From Cryptomeria japonica (lineage: Eukaryota; Streptophyta; Pinopsida; Cupressales; Cupressaceae): a stretch of DNA of 64,000 nucleotides. Below are positions 22,060-33,858 of the stretch, piece by piece. The DNA lies in contig NC_081409.1 of the NCBI RefSeq assembly GCF_030272615.1, forward strand, positions 527,492,291 through 527,556,290, given 5' to 3'. The number at the start of each line of letters is the position of its first letter. The stretch's first letter is position 1. A program made the position numbers and the translations under genes. Under the pieces are notes generated by a model. That model was not told the origin of the DNA, ran no database searches, and worked only from the letters and a program-made list of their open reading frames with translations.

Positions 22060-24837
22060 CTATGCCTTTTTACATTCAAATGCACGATGTCCTTCTCCTC
22101 CACAATTAAAGCAAGTTCCTCTAAACACTCTCTTATCTTGTCTTCTGTCATCTTTTCCATAACCCTCATTTCGGTAACTATCAAATTTTCTTCTTTGGTA
22201 GAAATTTATGTCATCCTTCTGGTGTGAACTACCATCTTTTCTTACTTCTTTGTCCTTGTTCTGATCTGTATAGGTTCCTCTTCCTCCTTGAAATATTCCT
22301 TGAGAAAACCTTCCACCTCGACCTCTCTGTCTTTGCTCATGTCTTTTTTTCAACTTCTCTTCTTCTTTCAAGCCATATTGGTAAGCTTCTTCAATAATCT
22401 GCAACTTGGTCAAATTGAGTTCATCTTGTATAGACATCCGCAGTCCATTCAAATATCTCCCAACTTGTTCAACCTCATCATCGACATGTCCAGATCGGAT
22501 ATTCAACTTGTAGAATGCTTCAGTATACTCCTTCACACTTGATTCTTTTTTCTTCAAGTTTTGCAACTTCCGGAACATATTTACTTAGTAATCAGCTAGC
22601 ATAAACTTTGATTTTAACCTGGCAACCATTCGCTCCCATGATTTGATCTTCTTTTTACCTCTTCTCTGTCTATCAGCCTACAAATGTTCCTACCAAAGAG
22701 ATGCATTACCTTTCAACCGAGTACAAGCATATTTCACCTTTCTTTCTTCTGCGATGTTCTCAAAATCAAAATACTTCTCCACCTCTGAGATCCAATCCAT
22801 TAATTCATCTGAATCCTGTTGGACATAATGGATCACTGAGAGGGGGGTGAATCAGTGATATAAATAATTTTTAGTTAAACAGAGCTATACCGATTTAATA
22901 TGAAATACACAAAATGCAGACCGGTTACCAAAGTAATGCAAACAAGGTGTGTAAGAGAAATAACTAAAAGATTAATACATCACACACATGAAGATGCAAC
23001 ACATAAAACTAGATGTACGAGGAAAACCCAATGTGGGAAAAACCTCACTGAGAATAGATGTTGGAGATCTTCTGCTCCAATCCAGCCTCATAATGAAAAG
23101 ATCTAATTACAAATTTTAGGGCACCAACCCCTGATTTATGAGCACCAACCCCTACACAATTTATAGGCTACAACTTAAAGGAGCTACAACCCTTGCACTA
23201 AGAACCCACTCAGTGAAAATAATATGAAAACTCAGATACATAAATGAGATCCCTATTGCAAATGAGTTTTTTCAACCCTTCAATACTTTGCTCTATCGGT
23301 TTCAATCTTACCGGTTTGTGTTAACTCAAGACACACTACAAGTTATCCTTTCTGTTGATTCTAAATTTGCTAAATATTCTCTCCCTCTGTTTTGCTGAAG
23401 TCAACTCACACTTGGTCACTCTCTATCAGGTAATGCTTCTTTCAGTTTGTCACCTCTGCGTTCTATGCTCACTCTGCCGGTTTGTTCCTTATACCGGTTT
23501 TCCCTACTTCTCCTTACCGAAACAATCTTCACTCACAAAACACTTCAAGTGTTTATCTCTTCGGATCTCAGACAACAATTTCACTCTCTCCTTCATCCTT
23601 CAACAACACCACTATCTGTCCTAGGTCGCCATATTAAAACTGAATCTTTCTCGCCAAAAACCAATTCAAATAGAGGGTGGCTAGGGTTTCCTTCTACCAA
23701 CCAAATCTGCATCCAATCTGATCTAATCCACCTTGGATCACACACCTGCTTTGGAGGAATAAGCCATCACATGTTTTCCATCTGTCCAAAGTATGTTTGC
23801 CAAAAAATAGCAAACCCGACCATGATTTTCAGCCTTGAAGTCTGTTGACTCATTTATGACCCAGCTGTTTCCTTCTCGAGGTCTTCTTGCAATCTGATTT
23901 TCTTGCTTTGATCTAGACACCAAGAACTCCCTGATCTTTCTCTATCGTTCATTATTTCTTGAACCGCATCAATCTGTCATCGACCCATGATTTGTGGTTG
24001 TTTCATTTAATGTCAACTAATTGCTCCAATAACCATGTCGATGAAAACTTCATCGACCTCTGCATGCTCACCACCTCAGCTCCATGTGGCATCACATCGA
24101 CATACACTCAACTCACCGACACATGATCGATTTAAACTTGAACATTCAACAAACTCATACCGGCATAGGCCTTTACTGGTAAAACCTTCTCCTGCTGCTA
24201 TCCGACAACATACACTATACCAGTAGCTCAACTTCACCTCCAATGGTTTGTGATCTCTTTGTCACTCTGTCTCTTTATCACAAACATTATCAAAAACAAA
24301 CATCCAACCTTCATACCGATTACAACTTGTCATGTTAACACACAACTTCATATCACCTCTTACCGGTGATGTCACTGATAGTCTCAATATCTTCTTGTCT
24401 TCCATGCCTTCATATCCATTTTGTCTTCCACCATACCAGTTGACAAGCTCTCAAGTTAAACTTCCTTGTGCCGGTTCAATCTTCTTCATACCGGGTTGAC
24501 ATACCCTACCGGTAGCCTGCAATACCCGTTGACATCAATGACAACTCAATGCCAATAAATCCAACTTACCATCATACTCTGGTGGGGTAAAATATGGTGT
24601 AGTGTTCTCCCTACTCAAAACCCTCAAGAACCTCTCTTCATCCGGATTGATTGTTGGTGGGTTTGCTACTTGTTCTGCCAGTGCTTCTTCATCTTCGCTC
24701 ACATCTTCAATATGTCAAACTCTTCTCTAGGTTGTTTCAATAGCTTCCAACCGGGCTGCAATTCCTCTCAAAATTTCCATCACAACAAGGTCTGTATTCC
24801 CACTCACTCCATCATTCCTATTTCCTCTTTGCGCCAT
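22060..24837 (-). pseudogene. K gag, split by a solo LTR
   Basis: The ATG is at 24837 (MAQRGNRNDG). The N-terminus (24837-24558) has two stops and ends at TPPEYDGKLD. The gene resumes at 22816 with DELMDWISEVEKYFDFE, then KYACTRLKGNASLW, the capsid signature of Gypsy gag. Further left come FRKLQNLKKKESSVKEYTEA, an Arg/Gly-rich stretch and one zinc knuckle, CFNCGGEGHRAFEC, before a stop at 22060. The same frame enters the protease after that stop. The protein would package element RNA. The solo LTR at 22817-24557 separates the two parts. Confidence 0.87.
22817..24557 (-). mobile_element. Solo LTR of a Sirevirus-like element inside K gag
   Basis: 1,741 bp with no coding capacity, flanked by an exact TSD AATCC (22812-22816 and 24558-24562). 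Gag reads continuously once it and one TSD copy are ignored. Minus-strand sense: the end reads CACTGATTCACCCCCCTCTC and finishes GTCCAACA; the start reads TATTGGCATTGAG, so the first dinucleotide is TA rather than TG. The end motif groups it with Z, A and B. It is rich in CCGGT motifs. Presumably it is left by LTR-LTR recombination of a full element. Confidence 0.85.
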
Positions 24838-24925
24838 CTTCACACCAGTCCTCTATAGTTGAAGGTCGGATCCACAATCCGCCACCCCACATCAAGATCT
24901 CCAGGACAACCAATATCCGAAATAA

Positions 24926-24945
24926 AATCTCGGTTTGATACGACT
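24926..24945 (-). other. Degenerate primer binding site of element K
   Basis: Inside the 5' LTR the minus strand reads AG, TCGTATCA, AACCGAG. This resembles the tRNA-iMet site TGGTATCAGAGC with one substitution and a small deletion. Confidence 0.5.
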
Positions 24946-25727
24946 TGGTGCAGTCATGGTTAGGAGGAACCTCAATGAGATCTATCTGGACCGTGCAAAA
25001 AGAGTACACACAACGAAAGCAAGACAAGATGATGGAGGCAATGCAAAATTGATTAATTATACCATGAGAATCATTTACAATCTGTCAGCAACATGTGGGC
25101 TACAAGATTAGGCTCACTGGCCTGATACAAACATGCTCAATTATAGTCTCAATCTATACCAGATCTCTTAACCTCAAGATAAATCTATCTGGTTCAATGA
25201 ATTTCTACTACAAGATAAATTACATTGATTTATATGGTCTAGAGGGATCCGATCAGCCCAAGAAGAATCAAACAACGAAGAACGTGATGAAACGTGCAAA
25301 ACCATCAAGGTTGGCCTCCACCAATGAAAATCCTTCGGAAAATCCAAAGGAAGAAGTGTAGATCAAGCGGAAGGTCGACCACACACCAAGGAATGATGGA
25401 ACAACGAACTGGGGCTCTGGAAGCTAAAGAAAGGATCCACAAGATTCACCCATAATAAATAGGTCCAAGTGGCTCCAGTGTTCAAATCCATAAAACTGTC
25501 CTAAAATCCAGAAGTGTTAACTTGCTGGAAAAAGATCCAAACGTTCCACATTTCAGGAATAAGGAAGATAATCATGATTACAAGAAAAATCCATCTTCGC
25601 AAGATCTGGTGAGCAAATGAAAGAAAATGTAGAAAGAAATGCTGGAACTGCAAAATAGAAAACAAACTGGAAAGAAATGTTTTTGGTTAATGCAAGATTG
25701 CCAAGAACCGGGGATGCTCCTAAATCA
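24946..25727 (-). repeat. 5' LTR of element K
   Basis: 782 bp, partner of 17475-18255, starting TGGTGCAG and ending TAAATCA on the plus strand. Confidence 0.85.
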
Positions 25728-25732
25728 ATAAG

Positions 25733-26132
25733 TAAAACATGGATATTGGATATATATTCTTCAATATTTCAATTTTTAAGTAGTTGATTTACAAAAATAA
25801 TTCTGGGTAAAAATATTTGTTCAAATAAAAGAAAAATAAATTTACAAAGAAGATAATGTTGCTTTACAAACATTACTAAATCAAATATACATCAAATGAT
25901 TTTTAAAGTGGAACAATCTTCAAGTCATTGGCAAATCCTCTGTACTAAAATGAGATAGATTTATTCTATTATAGCTATTAAGAAGATTATACATCTTCTA
26001 AATCCATAACTCTTTGGATAAAACTAAAGCTTTTTATTGATGTAAATTATTGAAATAGAATGAAGATAACCTTTTATCAGAAGGAAATATGTTATGAGAT
26101 AGTGGGGGTGATGACAGGCTTAGCATATGATA
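25733..26132. other. Unassigned AT-rich sequence
   Basis: 400 bases between K and repeat F; no ORF or repeat recognised. Confidence 0.4.
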
Positions 26133-28206
26133 TGTAGTGTCCCTACTAGACTTACATTTTGATTCATGATTCAATAGACTTATCTAGACTTATGATGATG
26201 GTTATGACTTTATTTCTATGCAGTAGACATTTATGATGCTATATGGACATGTGTTATATTGGTGACTTTTGATGATCTATGTGATGGATGATATGTTATG
26301 ATTATTCAATGAAAGGTATTTCTTGATGGGCTTATATGTATTCAATATTCTTATGTGATTTATATGATTGCATGATATATGATGATTATACTAACCCTAC
26401 TTCATGATGATGATTTTATAAGATGTTTGTATTGGGTGACTGTCTTCGTGAAAGGGATGATGCCTTATCACTCATCACGAGCATGATAAGGTGTTGTGAT
26501 TCTCTTTCACTTGCCTGCTAATATGATGTATATATATGTTTTTTTGTGTTTATCGGTGGATGCAAGATTGCAAGTACTGGACATCGACTCCACCTGGTCT
26601 CACAGGTTTGAGCGTGTCCTAGTCCCAATGGTAGTTGTTGGAGATGACTTGGTTTTCCCTCACCTACTCATGGTCTAGTATGTTCACCTTGTTAGTCGTG
26701 TTGGGTGTAAGTGTTGTCCAGTCTTGAGTTGGTATCTTGTTCTATCTTGTGTGGTTGGTTATGTGTGTGTGTATGATTTATCATGGATTGGATTAATTAT
26801 CCTATGGTTGGATAATGTTTATTTAATTAATTAATTAATGTTGAGTAATCGTTATTAAAGTTATAATTAATCAATTAATTAATGGATATTTGATTTATTG
26901 TAATTGAATTTAAATGTTTGATTTATTAATTCATTGGATTGTTATTTATTTAATTGATTTATTGACCATTGTTTTATTTAATTAATTTTATCCTTTTGAT
27001 TTTATTTATTGTTGATTGATTTATTTTAATTTATTTTAGATATAGTTGTTAAGTTGATTTTGATTAATTAATAATTATAAAAGTATAAAGCCTATTTATA
27101 TTTCTACACTCTTAAAAAGTAATAATATTATTATATTGCTTTTACTATGCATGGGAGGTGTAAAAAAAAATAAAGTTAATCTTACCTACCCTCCTAATTG
27201 ATTGAGTGAATTTGGAATGATAGGTAAGAAATATAGTAAAATATTCTTACCTTGGAACTATACACAATAGGTAAGAAATATTGATATTTGGATTATTTTG
27301 ATTGGCTGGGATTTTTGCATAGTTTGCTGTGTATTTTCTATTTATTACAAATTTCTTGATGGTTGTCGGGTTATGAGTCAGTGGGATTTTGATTGAAGCT
27401 TTAATATTTTGGCTTGGATCTTGGTTTGCATTTGGATTTTGGAAGCTTGGATTGTGGAAGCTCTTCTTTCGTTTTCATCCTTGGATTTGCGATCTCTAAG
27501 TTGGAGTTCTTCTTTCATTTTTAGTTTTTCTGAAATTCTTGTCTTCTTTATGTCTTCCCATGAAAATGATTTATTTGTGATTGTTGAATAGATGGGGAAA
27601 AGAAAAACATTTTAGTTTAAATCATTTGGAATTAAATGAATGAAATGGGAAATTGTAGATTGCTCCTTATGTTTGAATGAGATTCTTGAGTTGATTTGTT
27701 CGTGTAGTGGATAGTGGATAAATGCATATATGTATTTACATTATCTGTGTGTTGGTAGAATGTTTTAATTGGTATTTAATTGTTTATTTGGGTATTATAC
27801 TCCTTGCTGAGATAGGAGTTGTTTTCCGTGGTTTGAATGTGTCGGTAGCATTGTAAGAGCTCCTAAAGCTCACAATGAATGTCCATGTCATGTTTCAGAC
27901 ATTTGTAGTCTTGTTGTTGGACTATTGGATTGTTTGGTAATGTTTTGGTTAAGTTCTTTTGGCCTATGTAGATTTAGGCTTTTCTCATTTTCTCTTTAGA
28001 TCCAAAATGAAGTTTTAGCCAAAATGCTTATCCACTGAGTTGCAAAATCATTCCTATGAGTTGCATTTGATGTGTAAACCATGTGTACACCTTTTCTGAT
28101 GCTTATCCAACCTCCTGGTCATGCCCTTGAGGTTGTTTTTGTCTCCTGAGTCAATCTGGGCAATCACCTTACCTTCATGATCCTTCAAACTTGAGATATT
28201 GCACAC

Positions 28207-28481
28207 TTTACCAGAAACACCACCAAAACTACCAGAAATGCCACCATAATAACCAAGAACGCTACCATATCAACTAGGAATGCCACTATGCATACCAGGA
28301 ACACCATAGTCTATACCCAGAGAGCTGAAAAACTGACCAGGAGAGCTAACCTTCAGACTGAGAAAGCTGACCTATGGACCCAAAACATTGACCAATAGAC
28401 TAGAAATGCAAGGCAATATGCTACAAATGCTACCCTACAAACCAGGAATGCCATTGTGCTTACCAAGAGACCTAAACTTCT
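28207..28481. repeat. 21-bp degenerate minisatellite, about 13 units
   Basis: Units such as CATACCAGGAACACC, CAACTAGGAATGCCACTAT and AACCAAGAACGCTACCAT recur at an exact 21-base spacing, with an (A)CCAGGAATGCYACCAT-like consensus. The period is seven codons, but stops occur in several frames, so coding is doubtful. Confidence 0.8.
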
Positions 28482-29864
28482 CTGTAAGGCCCAAAAAGGT
28501 CAATTTTAGTGTTGTAAAGTTCCAGTATGGATTGTGTGAGTTCCCAGACGCATGTGAAGTCTGTGTTGAGCAATTTTAAATGGTTCATGATGTTATATGA
28601 GGTCTTGTGATGTATTTTGTTCTCCGGTAAGTGGTATTATGCCCTACCATTGAGGAGTTTCCTTATGCAGAAGTTGCTCCAGCAAGAGGTTGTTGTCTTG
28701 TTGTTTGAGGATTGCTTTTATGGCTCCAGTGGGATGTTTTGTACCTCACTGTTGAGGATTTGCAGTAGTTTATGATGTGCTTATGTTTCATGTTCTTACT
28801 TTGGTACTATTCCTATGGGGCATTGGTGAAGGCCATATGCTTGCAATGATTCATATGTATGCTCTATGTGCAGTATGTGCTCAGTGATATTATATGTTCT
28901 TGAAGGTCTTTTTGTGAGTATTCTTTCATATGTTATGATGTCATTTTATGTGTTACCCTATGGCCTGACATGTTATTAGGGGGAGTGGGATTCCTTGTGA
29001 TGACTGAGGTCACGTGAGTTAGGTTGCTTGGCACCTTTACCGCCAGGGCACAATGGGAGTTTTCCTTTTTGTAAATCAGTGGCAACATTTAACAATTGAT
29101 TGGGTTGGGTTTCACGCAATAAGATAATTATATTTGGTTGGGCCATATGATATGGCAAGTCAATCTCCCTTGTACTCACATAGGTTGAGATGGCTCCACA
29201 TGTCTGTTAAGGGATTGTTTTCCCCCTTCTTTTGTGAGGGTAGCTTGTATGACTATTAGGAGTATGGATTGCTCCTCTTTGTGAGGATAGCATACATATC
29301 TACTATGGGTGCATATTTACCTTCTTTGTGAGGCTAGCATGTAGGAGGAGCATGACTAGTAAGGATGGCCATATTCCCTTCTATATGAGGACAACATATG
29401 ATGAACTCCATTCCCACATGTGAACATGTCCATATGCCATGATTTATTGTACACCTCTGGAAGAGTTTATTGTTGACTTTTAGCCTTGTGTTGTCATGTG
29501 ATTATTGTTGGGTTGAGTTCATTATGTGCTATTTTGAGTCCCATGGTTGTTAGGTGTCAACCTAGGTCTTGAGTGAGTGTTGGAACCCCATGTCATCTCC
29601 TAGCATGGGGGGTGGTTCCTATTTGGTTCCACATGGTTGGGTGGTTTGATGCCTTCTTTCATTGGGATGTTCTTCATTGGATGTTGCGTGCGTGGAATTG
29701 GATTTCTATTATCTCTTCATGTGGATGTATATTGGAACATAATCTATGTAACTATGATTGTTGTCATGCGGTTTGTAACTCAAAAGGATGTAATTGTAAA
29801 GGAAGCCATGTAACCAATATCTTGGAATATATGTAATGAGACTTGTAGAATATTGATTTCAAAA

Positions 29865-29977
<113 letters not shown>

Positions 29978-30910
29978 ATAAGATTATTGTAAATGGATAT
30001 TGACAATGAATGTAATTTCCAGCTAGCATGAATTAAATGATTTCAATGATTGTGTATATCTTGTGGATGGTAGTGAATATAATAATGATCAGATATGCCT
30101 TGATTTGAAGGATGCTAATCCTTGGTGTTAGTTACTCTTGGGATATGCAAATGAATGAGTAGTTGTAGATTTGTATGGATTCAATGATTGTCTATTATGT
30201 GTTTGAGTTATGGAGTTGATTTCCATCCGTTAGGGTTAATATTGTATCATGATGATTTGCTAAATGTGGATACAAAATATGTGCTCTTGTGATTCGTAAT
30301 ATCTTGTAATATGATGTTGAAAGATTATGACTTTGGAATGTATTAAGATAATGTTATGCCATGTGGGCTATATTGTGGAAGTGTTCATTAGGAATGGGTT
30401 TGAGTTAGATTATTTATGTGTGAATCTTTGTGGTATCATGTGTTAAGAAGGGTTATTACTTTCTATTATGATTTGTGTATAAGAATGCGGTTAGTAATCT
30501 TGATGTGATGATATGTACCTTTAAGAAATGATCTAGTTTCACTTATAGAGTTGGATATGTGGTTTCATTACAAGTTAGATGATTCTTGTAAGATTATGAA
30601 TGAGAAGCATTGTTAGTGTCATAAATGATCTTAGAGATTGAAGTAGAATGGAAATTGTAATAGTGTGTTCTTGACATTTCATATGGTATGTGTTAAGAGA
30701 TTCTATTATGTATGTATTAGATGGAAATGATATAGGTATCTTAGCTGGCATCAAGCACCTAGAATAGTTAAGCATTTATGTTATACTTCATGTACTTGCA
30801 TATTTTAGTAATCCTATTATTAGGCATTGTGAATCTTAGATTATGATCTAGTACTATCTTATGAAGGGATATATGTTTGGATTCATAATGAAAAGAATGG
30901 ATGTGTAATG

Positions 30911-32056
30911 TGTTGGTATTTTGATGACATTTAGTTGTGATTATCATTGATGGACACACACTTATTTTATGTATGAGTTATTCTCAACTGGTAATATGTG
31001 TTGTGTTGTTCACAACGGTACTATATGCCATTAAATGTATAGTCTTTGTTTGTAGAAGACTATCAGTGTTTTGCAGAAGATGCTTACCGGTCAAAGCATG
31101 ACCGAAGACCTCAAGCGGTATGAAGACCTCAAGTGGTATGAAGACACCAAGCAGTACGAGGACCCCTAGCGGCAGTTAATTTTTTATCGGAACACTATGT
31201 TCCAGTTTACCAGTCTTTGTTTATTGGTAATCGGTATACTGTGCCAAACCGATATAATTGTAAAGTGCGATGAGTTATCATCCACCAACACTTTAGCGGT
31301 GATTTTGTGTCGTGTTACCAAATGTGTCTAGATGCACTGTACCTAGGAAATTGTAGTCTAATCTTATTGGACCGACATGAAATCAGATTCCTATATGAGG
31401 ACATCATGTCTAGGGTTTTGTAGAGCTAATGTGTGCGAGTGTTGGAGAGAAGATTAGGTTTGTGCAAAAAAAGTATCTCACTATAGAGATTGTGAGTGCA
31501 AAGGTTAAAAGACTGAAGTAATGCTGCAATGCATTAACAGAGAACTGTCAAGGATCTAATCAAGCATTATGTGCTACTTTCTAGATCATTCACTTGTTGA
31601 TTACTAATCTCTTCGACAAGTCTGAAACCCTTAACCGGGTAGGCCCAACCAAGCCTATTGTAAATCCTCTAACAAGGTGGTTCATAGTTGTGGATCTGAA
31701 ATCCTTTAACAGGGTAGTCTTTAACAAGACTTATCTCCTAACAGAGATCTAGATTCCTAACAGGATCTATTCTGGTGAAGAAAATTGTAAGGCCTTAACT
31801 GATCTGGTTACTATTCTGCAGATAGTTGACTTGTGAGTTTTACTCACTGTGGTTTTTCCCATTTAGGTTTCCACATCAAAATATCTTGTGATATGAAGAT
31901 TGTGCTTTTGTGGGTGAATGCTCTATTTGCTATTTGGCTTGTTTATGTTTTAACCGGTTTGTTGTTTAAACTACTACACTGGTCTGCTCAAAAATTATTT
32001 AAGAATTTGATTAAGTTTTTAGGCATACTAATTCACCCCCCTCTTAGTATTCATCA
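30911..32056 (+). repeat. 5' LTR of element B
   Basis: 1,146 bp. It contains four copies of an 18-bp unit of the type GAAGACCTCAAGCGGTAT (about 31100-31175), of which the 3' LTR has three. The end carries CTGATTCACCCCCCTCTTAG-type sequence just before TATTCATCA. Confidence 0.93.
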
Positions 32057-32071
32057 ATTAGTATCAGAGCC
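32057..32071 (+). other. Primer binding site of element B (tRNA-iMet)
   Basis: TAGTATCAGAGCC starts two bases after the LTR and has one mismatch to the initiator-Met complement TGGTATCAGAGC. Confidence 0.85.
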
Positions 32072-32106
32072 AACCTTTCTATAAGTCTAACCACTTGGAA
32101 GGAGAT

Positions 32107-33393
32107 ATGGGGGAATATAGCATGAGGGAACTCACTCACCATCTTACTGAGTTTGAGAGAGCCTACAATGAACTCAAAATCAAATAGAAAGCCTCTTTGG
32201 CCAAGAGAAGAGAAATTGTTGAGCAATTGATGGAATTTACTCAAAACAACTCTTCTAATGAAGCAGACATGGAGGCCCTAGTTGGAGAAGTGGAGAAACT
32301 AAATGAATCCAAAACTAACCTAAGGAGGGAGTTGGAAGGACTGACTATCAGAATGAGTCAAGAGCTAGAAAATAGAAGAAAAGTTGAAGATTTAGTGAAG
32401 GACAAGGAGCGTGAGATCTCTAAGTTGAAACAAGAGATTGGTACCATCACTGCTCATCTGCAAGAGGGTAATGAAGAGAAATAAGAAATACAAGCAAACC
32501 TAAATGATGCTATCTCTTAGAATGAAACCTTGATGAAAACCAATTATGCTCTTTCCAAGGAACTTTCTGAGTCAAAGGAGATACTTGCAAAGTTCAACCA
32601 GAGTGCTGCTAAATTAGAACAAAAGCTGGAATCAGTGAAGTCTTCAAAGGATACCACCGGACTTGGTTTCTCTGCATATGAGGAAGGTGAAACCTCTGGA
32701 GCCAAGAGTGATGCACCAAAGGAGCAATCAACACCTAAGAAGAACAACAAGAGCAAAGGTAAGTCAAAGTTTAAACCTGTATGCTTCAACTGTCATAAGG
32801 AAGGACATATTGCCAATGTATGTAGGAGCAAGGCTTACAATAATTTTCCTTACATACAAAATAATGTGGCTAGAGCTGGTAGATTTAATGGTCACTCTTA
32901 TGCATGTAACAAGTTTGGGCATAGAGCTTTTGAGTGCAGGTTGGTTATGAACAACTCTAGAAGTTATGCACCAAGATCTAAAGGAGTTACCCCAGAACCT
33001 CCTATGAACTGGAACCCAAACCGGTACATAACCTATGACCACTAGTCAAATGGTTATGGAGCGACAAACAGTTGGAGAGCAACCTGTTTGATCTGTTGTG
33101 GTAGCGGTCACACTGCTACAACATGCATAAGGAAGAATGGAAATGTGAACACCAGACCATGGAGAACACCTAGAATGGTATGCTATCATTGCAACAAACT
33201 AGGACACACTGCCAGAGCATGCACACTAAGAAAGAATCCATTGGGAGACATACCGGTTGACCTAGAAGGGAAGATTGATGTTGAAACCATTCAGGTAGAT
33301 ATGGATAAAACTTGGAAAAACAAATCTAAAGAGAAGCCACAAGACGTACCAGTTTCCGTACCCAGTGTGGAGACCTCTGAACCGACAAAATGA
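32107..33393 (+). pseudogene. Element B ORF1: gag-like coiled-coil protein with four CCHC knuckles
   Basis: One frame of 428 codons from ATG 32107 (MGEYSMRELTHHLTEFERA) to 33393, broken by four stops and no frameshift. Residues 1-190 or so are coiled-coil-like (LVGEVEKLNESKTNLRRELE, LVKDKEREISKLKQEIG). Knuckles: CFNCHKEGHIANVC, SYACNKFGHRAFEC (first Cys now Ser), CLICCGSGHTATTC and CYHCNKLGHTARAC. The Lys-rich linker before the first knuckle matches the position of a similar linker in A. It is the first ORF after the primer site. Expected to bind RNA; the capsid fold is not evident from sequence. Confidence 0.8.
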
Positions 33394-33858
33394 GCTTTGA
33401 AAAGCTTAGGGGGAACATATCAGTAATAATGTTTCGAAACCCCAGAGTATATCGATAAAGTGCCTTTATCGGTATTGGTTACTTGTCAACCAACAGAAGA
33501 AATGAAGTGGTAAAAGGTAAAGTTAGGGTTTGTACCCTAGCGGTGATGCATTTATTATGGTAGGTAGGAGCTTATTTAAAAGTGACTTTCCTCGTCATTT
33601 TTACTTACCTATTTTCAAAGAAGAATTTTTTTTTTCAAGCTTGAGCAGAACAACAAGAGTGATTTATCTTGCATTCGAAAGAATTTAGAAAGAAATCTTG
33701 CACAAGATTTTGCAGCCATTACAAACTATTAGTGTGGAAGTCAGATCGGTAAAGTGAGATCCTGAAGAAGTGTGTTGTGCTCAACATCGGCAAACCCTAG
33801 TTCAGAGTGTGAAGGTATTTCTCATTGAAACATTCTTGTCATTTGGAATCTTCTAGAT
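33394..33858 (+). promoter_or_regulatory. Spacer between ORF1 and ORF2 of B, possible internal promoter or leader
   Basis: 465 non-coding bases. AGGGGGAACAT follows the gag stop. TTATTTAAAAG lies at 33572-33582, about 280 bases before the ORF2 ATG, and the rest reads like a leader. Similar in size and place to A's spacer. Promoter activity is a guess. Confidence 0.3.

Larger units (their letters stand above)
17475..25727 (-). mobile_element. Element K: degraded Ty3/Gypsy chromovirus
   Basis: An 8.25-kb minus-strand element. LTRs are 17475-18255 (3') and 24946-25727 (5'), about 782 bp, starting TGGT and ending ATCA on the plus strand. Flanks ATATG (17470-17474) and ATAAG (25728-25732) look like a TSD with one change. 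Right to left it holds gag, protease, RT, RNase H, integrase and a C-terminal chromodomain, the gene order of Gypsy chromoviruses. The integrase resembles Reina/Galadriel/CRM types, but I cannot settle the clade. LTRs differ by about 12% over 225 hand-compared bases, making K the oldest LTR element dated here. It carries two later insertions (22817-24557 and 21453-21756). Confidence 0.88.
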
